From assembly GCA_045542115.1 (NCBI GenBank), contig JAZQKK010000014.1, positions 310,001-374,000 of the forward strand: a DNA stretch of 64,000 bases, given 5' to 3'. Positions 1-7,801 of the stretch are shown one piece after another (the stretch's first letter is position 1; every line of letters starts with the position of its first letter). A model generated the notes under the pieces. That model was not told the DNA's origin and made no database searches. It saw only the letters and a list, made by a program, of their open reading frames with translations. The stretch is from RGIG995 sp045542115 (lineage in GTDB: Bacteria > Bacillota > Clostridia > Oscillospirales > UBA644). The position numbers were made by a program, and so were the translations under genes.

Positions 1-361
1 TCCCCCGGCGAAGGTCGTGATTTCCTTCGGTATAAGTGATGGGAACGGTTTGAGAGATCCCCCGGAACAGAGCGTAGACCGGCTCGGGCGAATGAGGGTC
101 TTCGTGCAGATCGCCTGCGGTGACGACAAGGTCGGGAGCCGTGTCAAGAACCGCAGAAATCAATCGGGCGTTCCCGGTTCCGAAACGGCGGTCGTGCAAA
201 TCGGAAAGAACCGCAATACGATATCCGTCAAACTCTTTGGGAAGTTCCGGGAGAATCACTTGATGGGAAGACACCCGAAAAGTTCTGCCCCAAAGGTTCA
301 AAAACAAAAGAAACAACGCCACCGCTCCCCCAAGGGAAAGCAAAAACCAAAACCAAAACAC
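1..361 (-). CDS. Metallophosphoesterase, membrane-anchored (3' end outside window)
   Basis: The visible 120 residues start at a GTG at 361, six bases after a perfect AAAGGAGG (complement of 368-375). An N-terminal hydrophobic helix (about residues 2-25) is followed by calcineurin-like phosphoesterase motifs: SDLHD, GDLHE and GNHD, which carry the Asp, His and Asn metal ligands. Proteins of this build (YkuE/YaeI type) are membrane-tethered phosphoesterases acting outside or at the membrane; the substrate cannot be told. The C-terminal half lies beyond the left edge. It has its own consensus promoter and is divergent from the gene at 540. Confidence 0.88.
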   Translation of the reverse strand, partial: MFWFWFLLSLGGAVALFLLFLNLWGRTFRVSSHQVILPELPKEFDGYRIAVLSDLHDRRFGTGNARLISAVLDTAPDLVVTAGDLHEDPHSPEPVYALFRGISQTVPITYTEGNHDLRRG

Positions 362-411
362 GAAAATCCTCCTTTCCAAGCCATCCGAAACGGCGGTTTT
401 CCTTTTAAAAT

Positions 412-440
412 ATTATATCATTAAAACATTTTTGTGTCAA
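412..440 (-). promoter_or_regulatory. Promoter of the metallophosphoesterase gene
   Basis: On the minus strand TTGACA (435-440) and TATAAT (412-417) are separated by 17 bp, a full vegetative-sigma consensus, about 50 bases before the GTG start at 361. Confidence 0.85.
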
Positions 441-464
441 GCCCCCGAAAATTTTAAAAATCTC

Positions 465-493
465 TTTACTTTTTTCTTTTTTTCGTGTATAAT
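465..493 (+). promoter_or_regulatory. Promoter of the M50/scp operon
   Basis: TTTACT (465-470), a 17-bp T-rich spacer and TATAAT (488-493) precede the gene at 540. With the minus promoter at 412-440 it forms a divergent pair. Confidence 0.75.
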
Positions 494-539
494 AGTATTG
501 TATGTACATAATGTAATTTGATTTGAGGAGTTTCTTCCT

Positions 540-1211
540 ATGCTCATTGACTTTTTGACCCAACGGTTCTGCTTTTCCCGGGAAGGCGGAATCATTACGG
601 CGGTGTGCTATTTTGCAGCTGCGGCGATTGCATTGTTTCTGCATCGGTTGGGACAATTTCAAAAAATAAAAAAATACACCGCTGCTCCCGTTTCCCTTGG
701 AGCGTTTTTACGCCAGCGCCTTGGGGGAAATCTTTGGGGGATGTTCTTCTTTCTTGTAACGGGCTGCTTGTATCCCGCACCTGCGGAAGTTTCCGAAGTA
801 CAAGACAAAGGAGCAAAAAAGAGCATCTTTTGGGGCGGGGTCCGCTCCACGTTGTACGCCACCACCGCATTTTACACGTTTTATACGGTGTTTCAATTGG
901 CGGACAGTCTCACCGAGTGGTCGGGATGGTGGATTTTTCTGTTGATAACCAAGGCTTTGACCTGTGCCAATCTTTCCCTTCTGTGGTTTTCGATTCTGCC
1001 TCTTCCCTGCTCGGAAGCAGAAATTCTGTTGCGGAAAAAACCCTTTGGAGAAAAGGGTATCGCCTTCCGGAGCAACGGGACGATGCCCTTCTTCGTCTCT
1101 TGTCTTCTTGGGCTTCTTTTGGCCTGTATTACCCTGCCTTTCCCCGGTGGACAGGTTTGTTCTCTCAGTGGAATTCTGACCCTGTTCCCCGTACTTCTCA
1201 TCGGAGGATGA
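540..1211 (+). CDS. Integral membrane protein, probable inactive M50 paralogue
   Basis: 223 residues with about six hydrophobic segments, starting at the ATG after TTGAGGAG. There is no HExxH. However, its order of features matches the active M50 protease immediately downstream: a P-x-P-x-EV stretch where the neighbour has AKPVQID, then a long membrane segment, then NLSLLWFSILPLP where the neighbour has NATFAVFNLIPFPP. The LDG zinc-ligand motif is replaced by PCSEAE. This suggests a diverged duplicate that lost catalysis; the alignment was made by eye and is an inference. It is first in the scp operon, with only 4 bases before the next gene. Confidence 0.7.
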   Translation: MLIDFLTQRFCFSREGGIITAVCYFAAAAIALFLHRLGQFQKIKKYTAAPVSLGAFLRQRLGGNLWGMFFFLVTGCLYPAPAEVSEVQDKGAKKSIFWGGVRSTLYATTAFYTFYTVFQLADSLTEWSGWWIFLLITKALTCANLSLLWFSILPLPCSEAEILLRKKPFGEKGIAFRSNGTMPFFVSCLLGLLLACITLPFPGGQVCSLSGILTLFPVLLIGG

Positions 1212-1215
1212 CAGA

Positions 1216-1911
1216 ATGTTATTGGATTTGATTTTAGAATTGATTGGGGGACAAACTCCCGTTCCCGTGCTTTTGGTACAGATGCTGTTCTCCGTGGTGG
1301 CATTATTATTAGTCTTCCCCGTTCACGAATGTGCCCACGGTCTTATGGCGCTTGCTTTTGGAGATAACACGGCGAAATATCAGGGACGCCTGACCTTAAA
1401 TCCCCTGGCCCATATCGACCTGAAAGGTTTCTTGTTTTTGATGGTCTTCGGATTCGGATGGGCAAAGCCGGTGCAGATTGACGCCCGATATTTTAAAAAC
1501 CGCCGGTTGGGAACCATTCTTACCGCCGCAGCCGGGCCCTTGTCCAATATCGTTTTTTGCTTTATCACCTATTTGATCTACGGCATCCTTTCGGTGTATG
1601 CCTCGCTGAACGGCATAGAATGGCTTTCGGTATTTTCGATGCTGTTTTTGTATATGGCGCTGTACAACGCCACCTTTGCAGTCTTTAATCTGATTCCCTT
1701 TCCCCCGTTGGATGGATCGAAGATTTTGGGAGAACTGCTACCTTTCAAATTGAGATATCAATATTATAACCTGGAACGCTATTCCTATATTTTCTTTATC
1801 GTTCTGATTTTGCTCTTGAACCGCACCGGCATCATCGGATCACTCTCCAACGGATTGATGAACCTGTTCACGCCCTTGGTCAACGGGATTTTGGGAGGTA
1901 TTTTCGGATGA
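1216..1911 (+). CDS. Site-2-type intramembrane metalloprotease (peptidase M50)
   Basis: 231 residues, polytopic. The zinc-binding HECAH is at residues 37-41 in the first membrane helix, followed by NPLAHIDLKG and AKPVQID, and the third ligand motif FNLIPFPPLDGSKIL is near residues 162-176. This is the short family (YwhC-like) common in Bacillota and usually found next to scpA. It cuts membrane substrates within the bilayer, but its natural substrate is unknown. The gene ends with a 4-nt ATGA overlap into scpA, so the two are translationally coupled. Confidence 0.92.
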   Translation: MLLDLILELIGGQTPVPVLLVQMLFSVVALLLVFPVHECAHGLMALAFGDNTAKYQGRLTLNPLAHIDLKGFLFLMVFGFGWAKPVQIDARYFKNRRLGTILTAAAGPLSNIVFCFITYLIYGILSVYASLNGIEWLSVFSMLFLYMALYNATFAVFNLIPFPPLDGSKILGELLPFKLRYQYYNLERYSYIFFIVLILLLNRTGIIGSLSNGLMNLFTPLVNGILGGIFG

Positions 1912-2648
1912 ACGAACCGACCTACCGCCTGGAAGGATTTGAAGGACCTCTTGACGTTCTTTTGTCGCTGATTGAACGGCACAAAATTGATATTTATAAT
2001 ATCGAGATTTCTCTGTTACTGGAACAGTATCTGAAATGGATGGACGACGCCCGGGAACAAGATCTGGACATTACGGCAGATTTTTTGGAAATGGCATCCC
2101 GGTTGGTGTATATCAAATCCTGCTCCCTGTTACCCAAGACCGACGATGAGGAAGAAGACCCCAAGTGGCTGTTGGAGCAGATGTTGATTGAATACGCCAA
2201 ATATAAACGGATATCCCTGCAAATGCGTCCAAAATATCAGGGAAACAAAATCTGGTTCAAAGAACAACTTCCCACAGACCTTCCCAAGCCCGATTACGAG
2301 GGGGGCAAGGAATCGGCATTGCTGTTAGACACCTATTTGAAATTGATGAAACGGCACAAAGACCGTATCCATCCTCCCAAAGAATCCTTTGACCGCATTG
2401 TAAAAACCCAATTTATTGCGGTAGGGACCAAGATCGTATCGGTGATGCGGGTATTGGTGAAAAAATCCCGGTCGTCCTTTAAATCGCTGTTCCGGGGAGC
2501 GAGATCCCGGTCGGAGATCGTCGCAACCTTTTTGGCGTTGCTGGAACTGATGCGGAGCGGACGGGTGGAAGTACGGGACACCGACGACCAGCACGACCCG
2601 GAAATCCGTCTGATTCGGAATAAGAAACAAGGGGAGGAAACTCTATGA
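1908..2648 (+). CDS. scpA: Segregation and condensation protein A (kleisin)
   Basis: 246 residues. The N-terminus has the ScpA signature (YRLEGFEGPLDVLLSLIERHKIDIYNIEI), a helical N-domain that binds the SMC neck. The C-terminal winged helix, which binds the SMC head, ends near residue 235. ScpA bridges the SMC dimer and binds ScpB, forming bacterial condensin for chromosome segregation. It overlaps both neighbours by 4 nt. Confidence 0.96.
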   Translation: MNEPTYRLEGFEGPLDVLLSLIERHKIDIYNIEISLLLEQYLKWMDDAREQDLDITADFLEMASRLVYIKSCSLLPKTDDEEEDPKWLLEQMLIEYAKYKRISLQMRPKYQGNKIWFKEQLPTDLPKPDYEGGKESALLLDTYLKLMKRHKDRIHPPKESFDRIVKTQFIAVGTKIVSVMRVLVKKSRSSFKSLFRGARSRSEIVATFLALLELMRSGRVEVRDTDDQHDPEIRLIRNKKQGEETL

Positions 2649-3247
2649 AGAATATTACCGCCCTGATTGAGGGAATACTCTTTGCCTCGGTGGAACCGGT
2701 GAGCAGTGAGCAGTTATCCGCATTTTTGGGCATCGAGGAAGAAGAGATTCTGACCGAACTTATCGCATTGCAAAAAACGTACGAAAAAGACCATCACGGA
2801 TTCCGGTTGGTCCGTCACGATAAGGATTTTCGCTTCTCCACAAAACCGGAGTACGGCGAAGACGTGGCCCTGTATCTGGCAAAAAAACGTCCCCAACTGT
2901 CCAATGCGGCTTTGGAAGTTCTTTCCATTGCGGCCTACAATCAACCGGTGACAAAGCCGTACATTTCTCAGATTCGAGGGGTAGCCTCCTCGGAAATCGT
3001 GGAAGCCCTGGAAGAAAAAGGGCTGTTGCAAGAAGACGGCCGATTAGACCTGCCGGGACGTCCGATGTCGTACGTGACCACCGATAAATTCCTGACGGTG
3101 TTCGGTCTGGATTCTTTGGCAGATATGCCTCCGTTGAATCCGGAAGACGAAAATCTGCCAGCGGCCGGAACGGAAATTCTGTTGACCGAAGCGGTTCTGG
3201 AAGGGGACGCCACCCCGACGGAAGAGCCGGTCCCGGAGGAAGTATGA
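2645..3247 (+). CDS. scpB: Segregation and condensation protein B
   Basis: 200 residues with the two winged-helix domains of ScpB. The conserved second-domain stretch reads LSNAALEVLSIAAYNQPVTK and continues to an IRGV-type motif and a SYVTTDKFL-type motif. The last 30 residues are acidic and low-complexity. ScpB dimers bind the middle of ScpA in condensin. Its start overlaps scpA and its stop overlaps the DUF2953 gene (ATGA junctions). Confidence 0.96.
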   Translation: MKNITALIEGILFASVEPVSSEQLSAFLGIEEEEILTELIALQKTYEKDHHGFRLVRHDKDFRFSTKPEYGEDVALYLAKKRPQLSNAALEVLSIAAYNQPVTKPYISQIRGVASSEIVEALEEKGLLQEDGRLDLPGRPMSYVTTDKFLTVFGLDSLADMPPLNPEDENLPAAGTEILLTEAVLEGDATPTEEPVPEEV

Positions 3248-3930
3248 ACCCGTTTTTGTGGGTACTGACCGTCTTGGGCGGACTTGTGGGAATCGTATTG
3301 CTTTTGCTTATTCACCTGATTTTCGGGCGACTTCGCCTGGTAGTAGACTACCGCAAGGGGGAGTTAAAATTGTGGTTACAGTGGTTTTTTCTAAAATACC
3401 ATATCTACCCCGACCCGGAAAAGCAGGAATACCGGAAAGCCCGGCGTAACGTATTCAAAACCAAGTGGAAAGAAAAAAAGGAACGCCGGAAAGCACCGTC
3501 AGCCCCTTCCGGAAATGACGTCCCGCAAATGCCCCGGCAACCCAAGAAGAAAACCGGCCTTCGGGCGGCGGCTCAAAAAGAAGTTCGAAAAGCCGTACAG
3601 TCAGTGCCTCTGAAAGATTATCTGAAAACGTTGCGAATCATCGTGACGGAATTTATCGCCAAATTTCATTGCAGATCTTTGGTCCTCTACGTTTCCTTAG
3701 GGGGCGGAGATGCCAACGACATTGCAATGGATTACGGCACGGTCAATGCTCTGTTATATCCCGTTCTCGGTGCCTTCTCGGCCGCAGGACGGTTACACAA
3801 ATGTGACGTACAGATCACCCCGGATTTCACATCCGAAGAGACCCACGCAGAGGGGCGGGCGGTATTTACCTTCCGTCTGTATCAGGCCTTCGGATGTATC
3901 TGGGAATTGTCTGAACAATTATATGATTAA
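3244..3930 (+). CDS. DUF2953 family membrane-associated protein
   Basis: 228 residues: one strong N-terminal membrane helix (about 4-26), a basic Lys/Arg-rich linker (about 60-110), then a C-terminal region with the pattern of DUF2953 proteins, which in Clostridia sit between scpB and ytfJ. Function is unknown; the constant linkage to ytfJ makes a sporulation-time role plausible but unproven. Confidence 0.75.
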   Translation: MNPFLWVLTVLGGLVGIVLLLLIHLIFGRLRLVVDYRKGELKLWLQWFFLKYHIYPDPEKQEYRKARRNVFKTKWKEKKERRKAPSAPSGNDVPQMPRQPKKKTGLRAAAQKEVRKAVQSVPLKDYLKTLRIIVTEFIAKFHCRSLVLYVSLGGGDANDIAMDYGTVNALLYPVLGAFSAAGRLHKCDVQITPDFTSEETHAEGRAVFTFRLYQAFGCIWELSEQLYD

Positions 3931-3944
3931 GGTGGTATAAAACA

Positions 3945-4376
3945 ATGGAAGAAAACAAAAACACCAACCAAGCCGGCGTTAAGAAGCCGGAACAGACCCG
4001 CAGAGTCTCCCCCGTGGAAACCGTCACCGACAACGCGGTGAAAAATATCCGTTCGATGGTGGACTGTAACACGGTAATCGGGGACCCCATCACCACCCCC
4101 GACGGTACGATGATTCTACCCGTCTCCAAGATCTCCATTGGATTCGTTTCCGGCGGTTCGGATTTTGCAACGAAACAAAATCCCAAACTGTGCTTCGGCG
4201 GCGGAAGCGGCGCAGGTCTTACCGTAACCCCCGTATCCTTCCTCGTCATCTCCCCTTCCGGAACGGTGAATACCTTGCCGGTCAATCAGTCTTCGGTAAC
4301 GGCGGTGGATAAGATTATGGACCTTGCCCCCGGTGTCATTGAAGAAATTCGGGACTTGTTTAAGAAAGAAGACTGA
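3945..4376 (+). CDS. ytfJ: Spore protein of the YtfJ/GerW family
   Basis: 143 residues. It has the conserved core with KISIGFVSGGSDF and a Gly-rich loop (FGGGSGAGLTVTPVSFLVI). YtfJ/GerW localises to the inner spore membrane and is needed for normal germination in Bacillus. Its presence argues that this organism sporulates or descends from one that did. A good GGTGG-type site precedes the ATG, 14 bases after the DUF2953 gene; it is probably the last gene of the operon. Confidence 0.93.
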   Translation: MEENKNTNQAGVKKPEQTRRVSPVETVTDNAVKNIRSMVDCNTVIGDPITTPDGTMILPVSKISIGFVSGGSDFATKQNPKLCFGGGSGAGLTVTPVSFLVISPSGTVNTLPVNQSSVTAVDKIMDLAPGVIEEIRDLFKKED

Positions 4377-4499
4377 AAACAGTAAATTTTGCCCCCAAAT
4401 TGGGTAAAAAATTTCTATTTTGTGCATAATAACCAAAACAGGGTAATCTTTAATGGTTATTTTCTACAAAGTTTTTGGCAAGAAATTTTGAAAAAGTGC

Positions 4500-4528
4500 T
4501 TGCGAATGTCACAATTTTGGTTTATAAT
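4500..4528 (+). promoter_or_regulatory. gap promoter
   Basis: TTGCGA (4500-4505), 17-bp spacer, TATAAT (4523-4528), then AGGAGGAA (4550-4557) before the gap ATG at 4564. The 187-bp gap upstream of gap holds nothing else recognisable. Confidence 0.85.
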
Positions 4529-4563
4529 ATAATCAATAATAAAATATTTAGGAGGAATTTCCA

Positions 4564-5580
4564 ATGTCCGTAAAAGTTGCCATTAACGGTTTCGGTCGTA
4601 TCGGCCGTCTGGCGTTCCGTCAGATGTTCGGCGCTGAAGGTTACGAAATCGTCGCCATCAACGACCTGACCAAACCCAGTATGCTCGCTCATCTTCTGAA
4701 GTACGATACCGCTCAGGGTCGTTACGACGGTCACACCGTTGCTTCCGACGACGAAGCCGGTACCATCACCGTAGACGGTAAAGTCTTGAAGATTTACGCG
4801 GAAAAGAACGCTGCTGACCTTCCCTGGGGTGAACTGGGCGTAGACGTAGTTCTGGAATGCACCGGTTTCTACTGCTCCAAGGAAAAGAGCCAGGCTCACA
4901 TCGACGCCGGCGCTAAGAAGGTCGTTATCTCTGCTCCCGCAGGCAAAGACCTCCCCACCATCGTTTACAGCGTTAACGAAAAGACCCTGACAAAGGAAGA
5001 CAACATCATCTCTGCTGCTTCCTGCACCACCAACTGCCTCGCTCCTATGGCTAAGGCTCTGAACGACTACGCTCCCATCCAGAGCGGCATTATGACCACC
5101 GTTCACGCTTACACCGGCGACCAGATGATTCTGGACGGTCCCCACAGAAAGGGTGACCTGCGTCGTGCCCGTGCCGGTGCTCAGAACATCGTTCCCAACT
5201 CCACCGGTGCTGCTAAGGCTATCGGTTTGGTTATTCCCGAACTGGACGGCAAACTGATCGGTTCCGCTCAGCGCGTTCCCACCTGCACCGGTTCTACCAC
5301 TCTGTTGGTTGCCGTTGTTAAAGGTAAGGACATCACCAAGGAAGGCATCAACGCCGCTATGAAGGCTGCCGCTTCCGATTCCTTCGGCTACAACGAAGAT
5401 CAGATCGTTTCTTCCGATATCATCGGTATCCGTTACGGTTCTCTCTTCGATGCCACCCAGACGATGGTCGCTAAGATCGACGACGATACCTATCAGGTTC
5501 AGGTCGTTTCTTGGTACGACAACGAAAACTCCTACACCAGCCAGATGGTTCGCACCATTAAGTACTTCGCTGAAATCTGA
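4564..5580 (+). CDS. gap: Glyceraldehyde-3-phosphate dehydrogenase
   Basis: 338 residues, full length for the phosphorylating, tetrameric type I enzyme (EC 1.2.1.12) of glycolysis. The Rossmann NAD-binding motif INGFGRIGRL is at residues 8-17; the catalytic Cys154 sits in SAASCTTNCLAP. Codon use is markedly biased compared with the flanking genes (GGT, GCT, CGT and GTT dominate), as expected for a highly expressed gene. It is monocistronic, with its own promoter and terminator. Confidence 0.98.
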   Translation: MSVKVAINGFGRIGRLAFRQMFGAEGYEIVAINDLTKPSMLAHLLKYDTAQGRYDGHTVASDDEAGTITVDGKVLKIYAEKNAADLPWGELGVDVVLECTGFYCSKEKSQAHIDAGAKKVVISAPAGKDLPTIVYSVNEKTLTKEDNIISAASCTTNCLAPMAKALNDYAPIQSGIMTTVHAYTGDQMILDGPHRKGDLRRARAGAQNIVPNSTGAAKAIGLVIPELDGKLIGSAQRVPTCTGSTTLLVAVVKGKDITKEGINAAMKAAASDSFGYNEDQIVSSDIIGIRYGSLFDATQTMVAKIDDDTYQVQVVSWYDNENSYTSQMVRTIKYFAEI

Positions 5581-5602
5581 GTTTTCACGAATTGAACGCA
5601 AT

Positions 5603-5636
5603 AAAGTCCTGCTGAGAAATCAGCAGGACTTTTTGG
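5603..5636 (+). terminator. gap intrinsic terminator
   Basis: A 13-bp perfect stem (5603-5615 with 5620-5632) with a short loop and a T-rich tail, 22 bases after the gap stop. Confidence 0.93.
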
Positions 5637-5715
5637 TTTTCCTCATTTTTCCGTAGGGATTTAAATACTTAGTATCTGCTCCCACGGGTTTGAGTCCCCA
5701 ATTCGATTCAACACC

Positions 5716-5755
5716 AAAAAGAACTACCCATCCGAATGGATGGGTAGTTCTTTTT
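5716..5755 (-). terminator. Original terminator of the host tRNA-Ala, now separated from it
   Basis: An 18-bp perfect stem (5716-5733 with 5738-5755) with a GAAT loop directly next to the att core. On the minus strand it lies just beyond the tRNA 3' end, so before phage insertion it would have ended the tRNA-Ala transcript. It now sits 37.8 kb away from the tRNA. Confidence 0.75.
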
Positions 5756-5776
5756 GGTGGAGCGTAGGGGATTCGA
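5752..5776. repeat. Prophage attL core
   Basis: 25 bp identical to 43591-43615. The sequence is the tRNA-Ala 3' end (T-arm half, acceptor, CCA) plus one base. Homology breaks immediately after it (A against C at the next base). Confidence 0.92.
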
Positions 5777-5819
5777 ACCCGAACTGCACCATTGATATTA
5801 TCAACTTTTTCGCCTTCCG

Positions 5820-5828
5820 TGGCAGAAT
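5820..5828 (+). promoter_or_regulatory. Candidate integrase arm site, left end
   Basis: TGGCAGAAT at 5820-5828, 44 bases inside attL. The same 9-mer occurs twice inside attR (43452 and 43473), with a one-mismatch copy at 43440. Inferred to be integrase or excisionase binding sites. Confidence 0.4.
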
Positions 5829-5906
5829 TTGTGTCATATATCCTCATTTTATCTTACAAGATTGACTTGACCTAATGCAACTTAGCAGATATTTATCCTC
5901 CACCTG

Positions 5907-6641
5907 TCAAGATTTGTTCTTATCTCCCCTACAACAGAAGGAACGACAACACATTTTATTGCACCCCCTACAATTTGCAGGAACACCTTCTTCTTCCTGA
6001 GAAGATTCCATCGAAGAGACTTGTCCTGTTTTTTGGTTTCCAATTTTAACTTTTTGATAATTCTCGATAATGTTATTAAGTAATTCTACAATTTTGGTTT
6101 CATCTTTTGAGGCAAAGGCAAAAGCAATCATAACACCCATCGCAGATAATGTTTCAAGGAAGACAGAAACGATGTATAACTTAAGAAGTTCTTCCGACAG
6201 AGAAAAGGGACAACATTCAAGAGCATTTAACGAAATGAAGGCTACAAGACACACATACTGAATGCTAAGCAATATTGAAAAGAATATTGTAAAAGTCTTC
6301 CGCAAACCACACTTACTTCTTTGCTGTTTTTCTAAGTGATCCGCAGACTTATCAATAATCTTATCCGTTACCTTTTGATAGCCTTGATCAGATTCGTATT
6401 CAGTCTGGGCACGATCTCTTGATGCACTGTCCAACCCATTAGTATAATTTCGAGTCCGCTTATCTACTTCAACCTTCTCAATCAAGTTCTTTGGAAACAC
6501 TAATTGAGAATTCAAAGGTGACCCTTTATCAGAAAGTATCGGATCACTCTTGTCTGTTACCTGCTGGGGAGAACACTCTTTGTCTGGAATTTCACTTTTT
6601 TTAGCAGATTCAATATGTTGTGTTTTATCTTTTTCCGACAT
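5907..6641 (-). CDS. Two-helix membrane protein with Cys-rich tail, partner of ImmA-like gene
   Basis: 244 residues. Residues 1-115 are polar and charged and probably soluble. Two membrane helices follow (about 117-142 and 155-185), then a linker and a short C-terminal cysteine cluster (CRGCNKMCCRSFCC) that could bind metal or be lipid-modified. No family is recognised. It starts 4 bases after the ImmA-like gene stop with its own AGGAG, so both come from the promoter at 7357-7385. The pair is AT-rich against the neighbouring phage genes and sits at the extreme left end of the prophage, a typical place for lysogenic-conversion or defence genes. Confidence 0.8.
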   Translation of the reverse strand: MSEKDKTQHIESAKKSEIPDKECSPQQVTDKSDPILSDKGSPLNSQLVFPKNLIEKVEVDKRTRNYTNGLDSASRDRAQTEYESDQGYQKVTDKIIDKSADHLEKQQRSKCGLRKTFTIFFSILLSIQYVCLVAFISLNALECCPFSLSEELLKLYIVSVFLETLSAMGVMIAFAFASKDETKIVELLNNIIENYQKVKIGNQKTGQVSSMESSQEEEGVPANCRGCNKMCCRSFCCRGDKNKS

Positions 6642-6645
6642 ACTA

Positions 6646-7236
6646 TCAAGCTCCTATCTGCATTCTCGAAATAACAGCCTCTGGTGTAACCCCAAAAAAA
6701 GCAGCAATGGAAGCTATATTTTTCAATTCAAGAGCTTTGTCATAAAAAATCTTTGATGGCATTAAAACTCTCAACGCGAATATATTTGCAATTTGCTCAC
6801 GTAATAAATAACTACTGTCTCCATAGTCTTTTTCGGATATATTTGTAATTTTATAATGAATATGAGTGCTGACAATATAATTATCCTTACGCTCAGCCAT
6901 CTCCTCCTTGCTCATCGTGGCAAGGTGTCCTAATTCGTGTAACAAGGAAAAACGCTGGAATAATTCATTATTATCGGTATTTAACACGATGGTCGCACTA
7001 TGCGCATGTTCACTCTCATCTATCTCAACAAGCATCATTGCACCATACTTTTCCTCAATACCTAAACCTTCAAAGGAGTGTGGCATAACCTCGATTTGCA
7101 TGTCAAGGCTTCTTTCAAGATACTCTAACACACTTGATGTGCTAACAATTTGATCCTGAGAAAGCGGAATACAGCTTAATACTTCATCCGATTTCTTGTA
7201 CGCTACACTTAGATTCTCATTATACACAAAACTCAC
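6646..7236 (-). CDS. ImmA/IrrE-type metallopeptidase
   Basis: 196 residues. The zincin motif HELGH is at residues 100-104; a conserved Glu/Gln-Ala-N-x-F-A helix (REQIANIFALRVLMP) about 45 residues later supplies the third ligand and the typical MP motif. Family members cut repressors (ImmA of ICEBs1, IrrE/PprI) or act as regulatory subunits of toxin and defence pairs. Here it is first in a two-gene operon with a membrane protein and has its own promoter. Whether it acts on the phage repressor, which already has an S24 self-cleavage domain, is open. Confidence 0.88.
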   Translation of the reverse strand: MSFVYNENLSVAYKKSDEVLSCIPLSQDQIVSTSSVLEYLERSLDMQIEVMPHSFEGLGIEEKYGAMMLVEIDESEHAHSATIVLNTDNNELFQRFSLLHELGHLATMSKEEMAERKDNYIVSTHIHYKITNISEKDYGDSSYLLREQIANIFALRVLMPSKIFYDKALELKNIASIAAFFGVTPEAVISRMQIGA

Positions 7237-7356
7237 CCCTGCTCACCTCGGCGCTTTCTTTGAAAAACTCAACTTTTAAAATTGAGAGTTGTTGTTCAAA
7301 ACTTTAAACCGAGACTGACTTTTTATGGAAAAAACTTGTTTCCTTTCTACAATTAT

Positions 7357-7385
7357 ATTATATCACAGAAGGACTCAAAAGTCAA
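7357..7385 (-). promoter_or_regulatory. Promoter of the ImmA-membrane protein operon
   Basis: On the minus strand TTGACT (7380-7385), 17-bp spacer, TATAAT (7357-7362). The 14 bases at 7357-7370 are identical to those at 39823-39836, which cover the -10 and one operator half-site of the phage early promoter. Confidence 0.85.
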
Positions 7386-7392
7386 TAATGAG

Positions 7393-7434
7393 TTTTCCAC
7401 AGATTTCATATGGTTTTCCACAAACTTATCCACA
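7393..7434 (+). promoter_or_regulatory. Cluster of three DnaA-box-like sites
   Basis: TTTTCCACA at 7393-7401, TTTTCCACA at 7414-7422 and the consensus TTATCCACA at 7426-7434, all in the same orientation, just upstream of the ImmA operon promoter. The 348-bp gap 7237-7584 otherwise holds only that promoter and the late-operon terminator. Confidence 0.55.
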
Positions 7435-7520
7435 ATGTCAGTCTCTTCAACATCAATAGTATGCCTCGGATAGCAGCAAAAATGTCTTATCCAACTTCTC
7501 TACAAACTTAAAATTGCAAA

Positions 7521-7555
7521 AAAAATAATCCCTCCACGGCTCAATTTCCGTGGAG
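7521..7555 (-). terminator. Terminator of the prophage late operon
   Basis: Perfect 8-bp stem (7532-7539 with 7548-7555), with a T-rich tail on the minus strand (A run in 7518-7525), 30 bases after the holin stop. It separates the late operon from the ImmA operon. Confidence 0.85.
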
Positions 7556-7584
7556 AGATCTCTCTATTTACTCATTTTTTGTTG

Positions 7585-7788
7585 TTACTCTTTCAATTCG
7601 GGAAGACCTGCCACGCTGGTAAGTAGGGAGATGATTCCTGCCAGCACCGCAGTGCCAAGCACAGTAGCCCAGCCAACCTCTGTGATACTGATACCGACAG
7701 GAATCATAGCTACGGCGGTCTGTGCCATCGTCCTGAGCGCCCGCACTCCGGCGGCTTTGATCCAGTTGATAATCTTTTCTTTGTTCAT
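7585..7788 (-). CDS. Phage holin, r1t-like
   Basis: 67 residues from the ATG at 7788, preceded by AGGAGG; an upstream in-frame ATG lacks such a site. It has two hydrophobic helices (about 20-36 and 39-58) with a turn, a charged N-terminus (MNKEKIINW) and a charged tail. It resembles r1t-type holins, which permeabilise the membrane for endolysin release. It is the last gene of the late operon. A homologous-looking small holin is encoded at 59094 in the second phage-like cluster. Confidence 0.8.
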   Translation of the reverse strand: MNKEKIINWIKAAGVRALRTMAQTAVAMIPVGISITEVGWATVLGTAVLAGIISLLTSVAGLPELKE

Positions 7789-7801
7789 TTTTACATCCTC
7801 C

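Noticed and set aside
4377..4563. Riboswitch or leader structure upstream of gap
   Set aside because: Only a promoter and ribosome binding site are seen; no stable conserved structure was found by eye.
5620..5847. 75-residue minus-strand frame across the tRNA terminator and attL
   Set aside because: It runs through the terminator hairpin and att core, has no ribosome binding site, and its sequence is made of repeated tRNA-like and hairpin bases.
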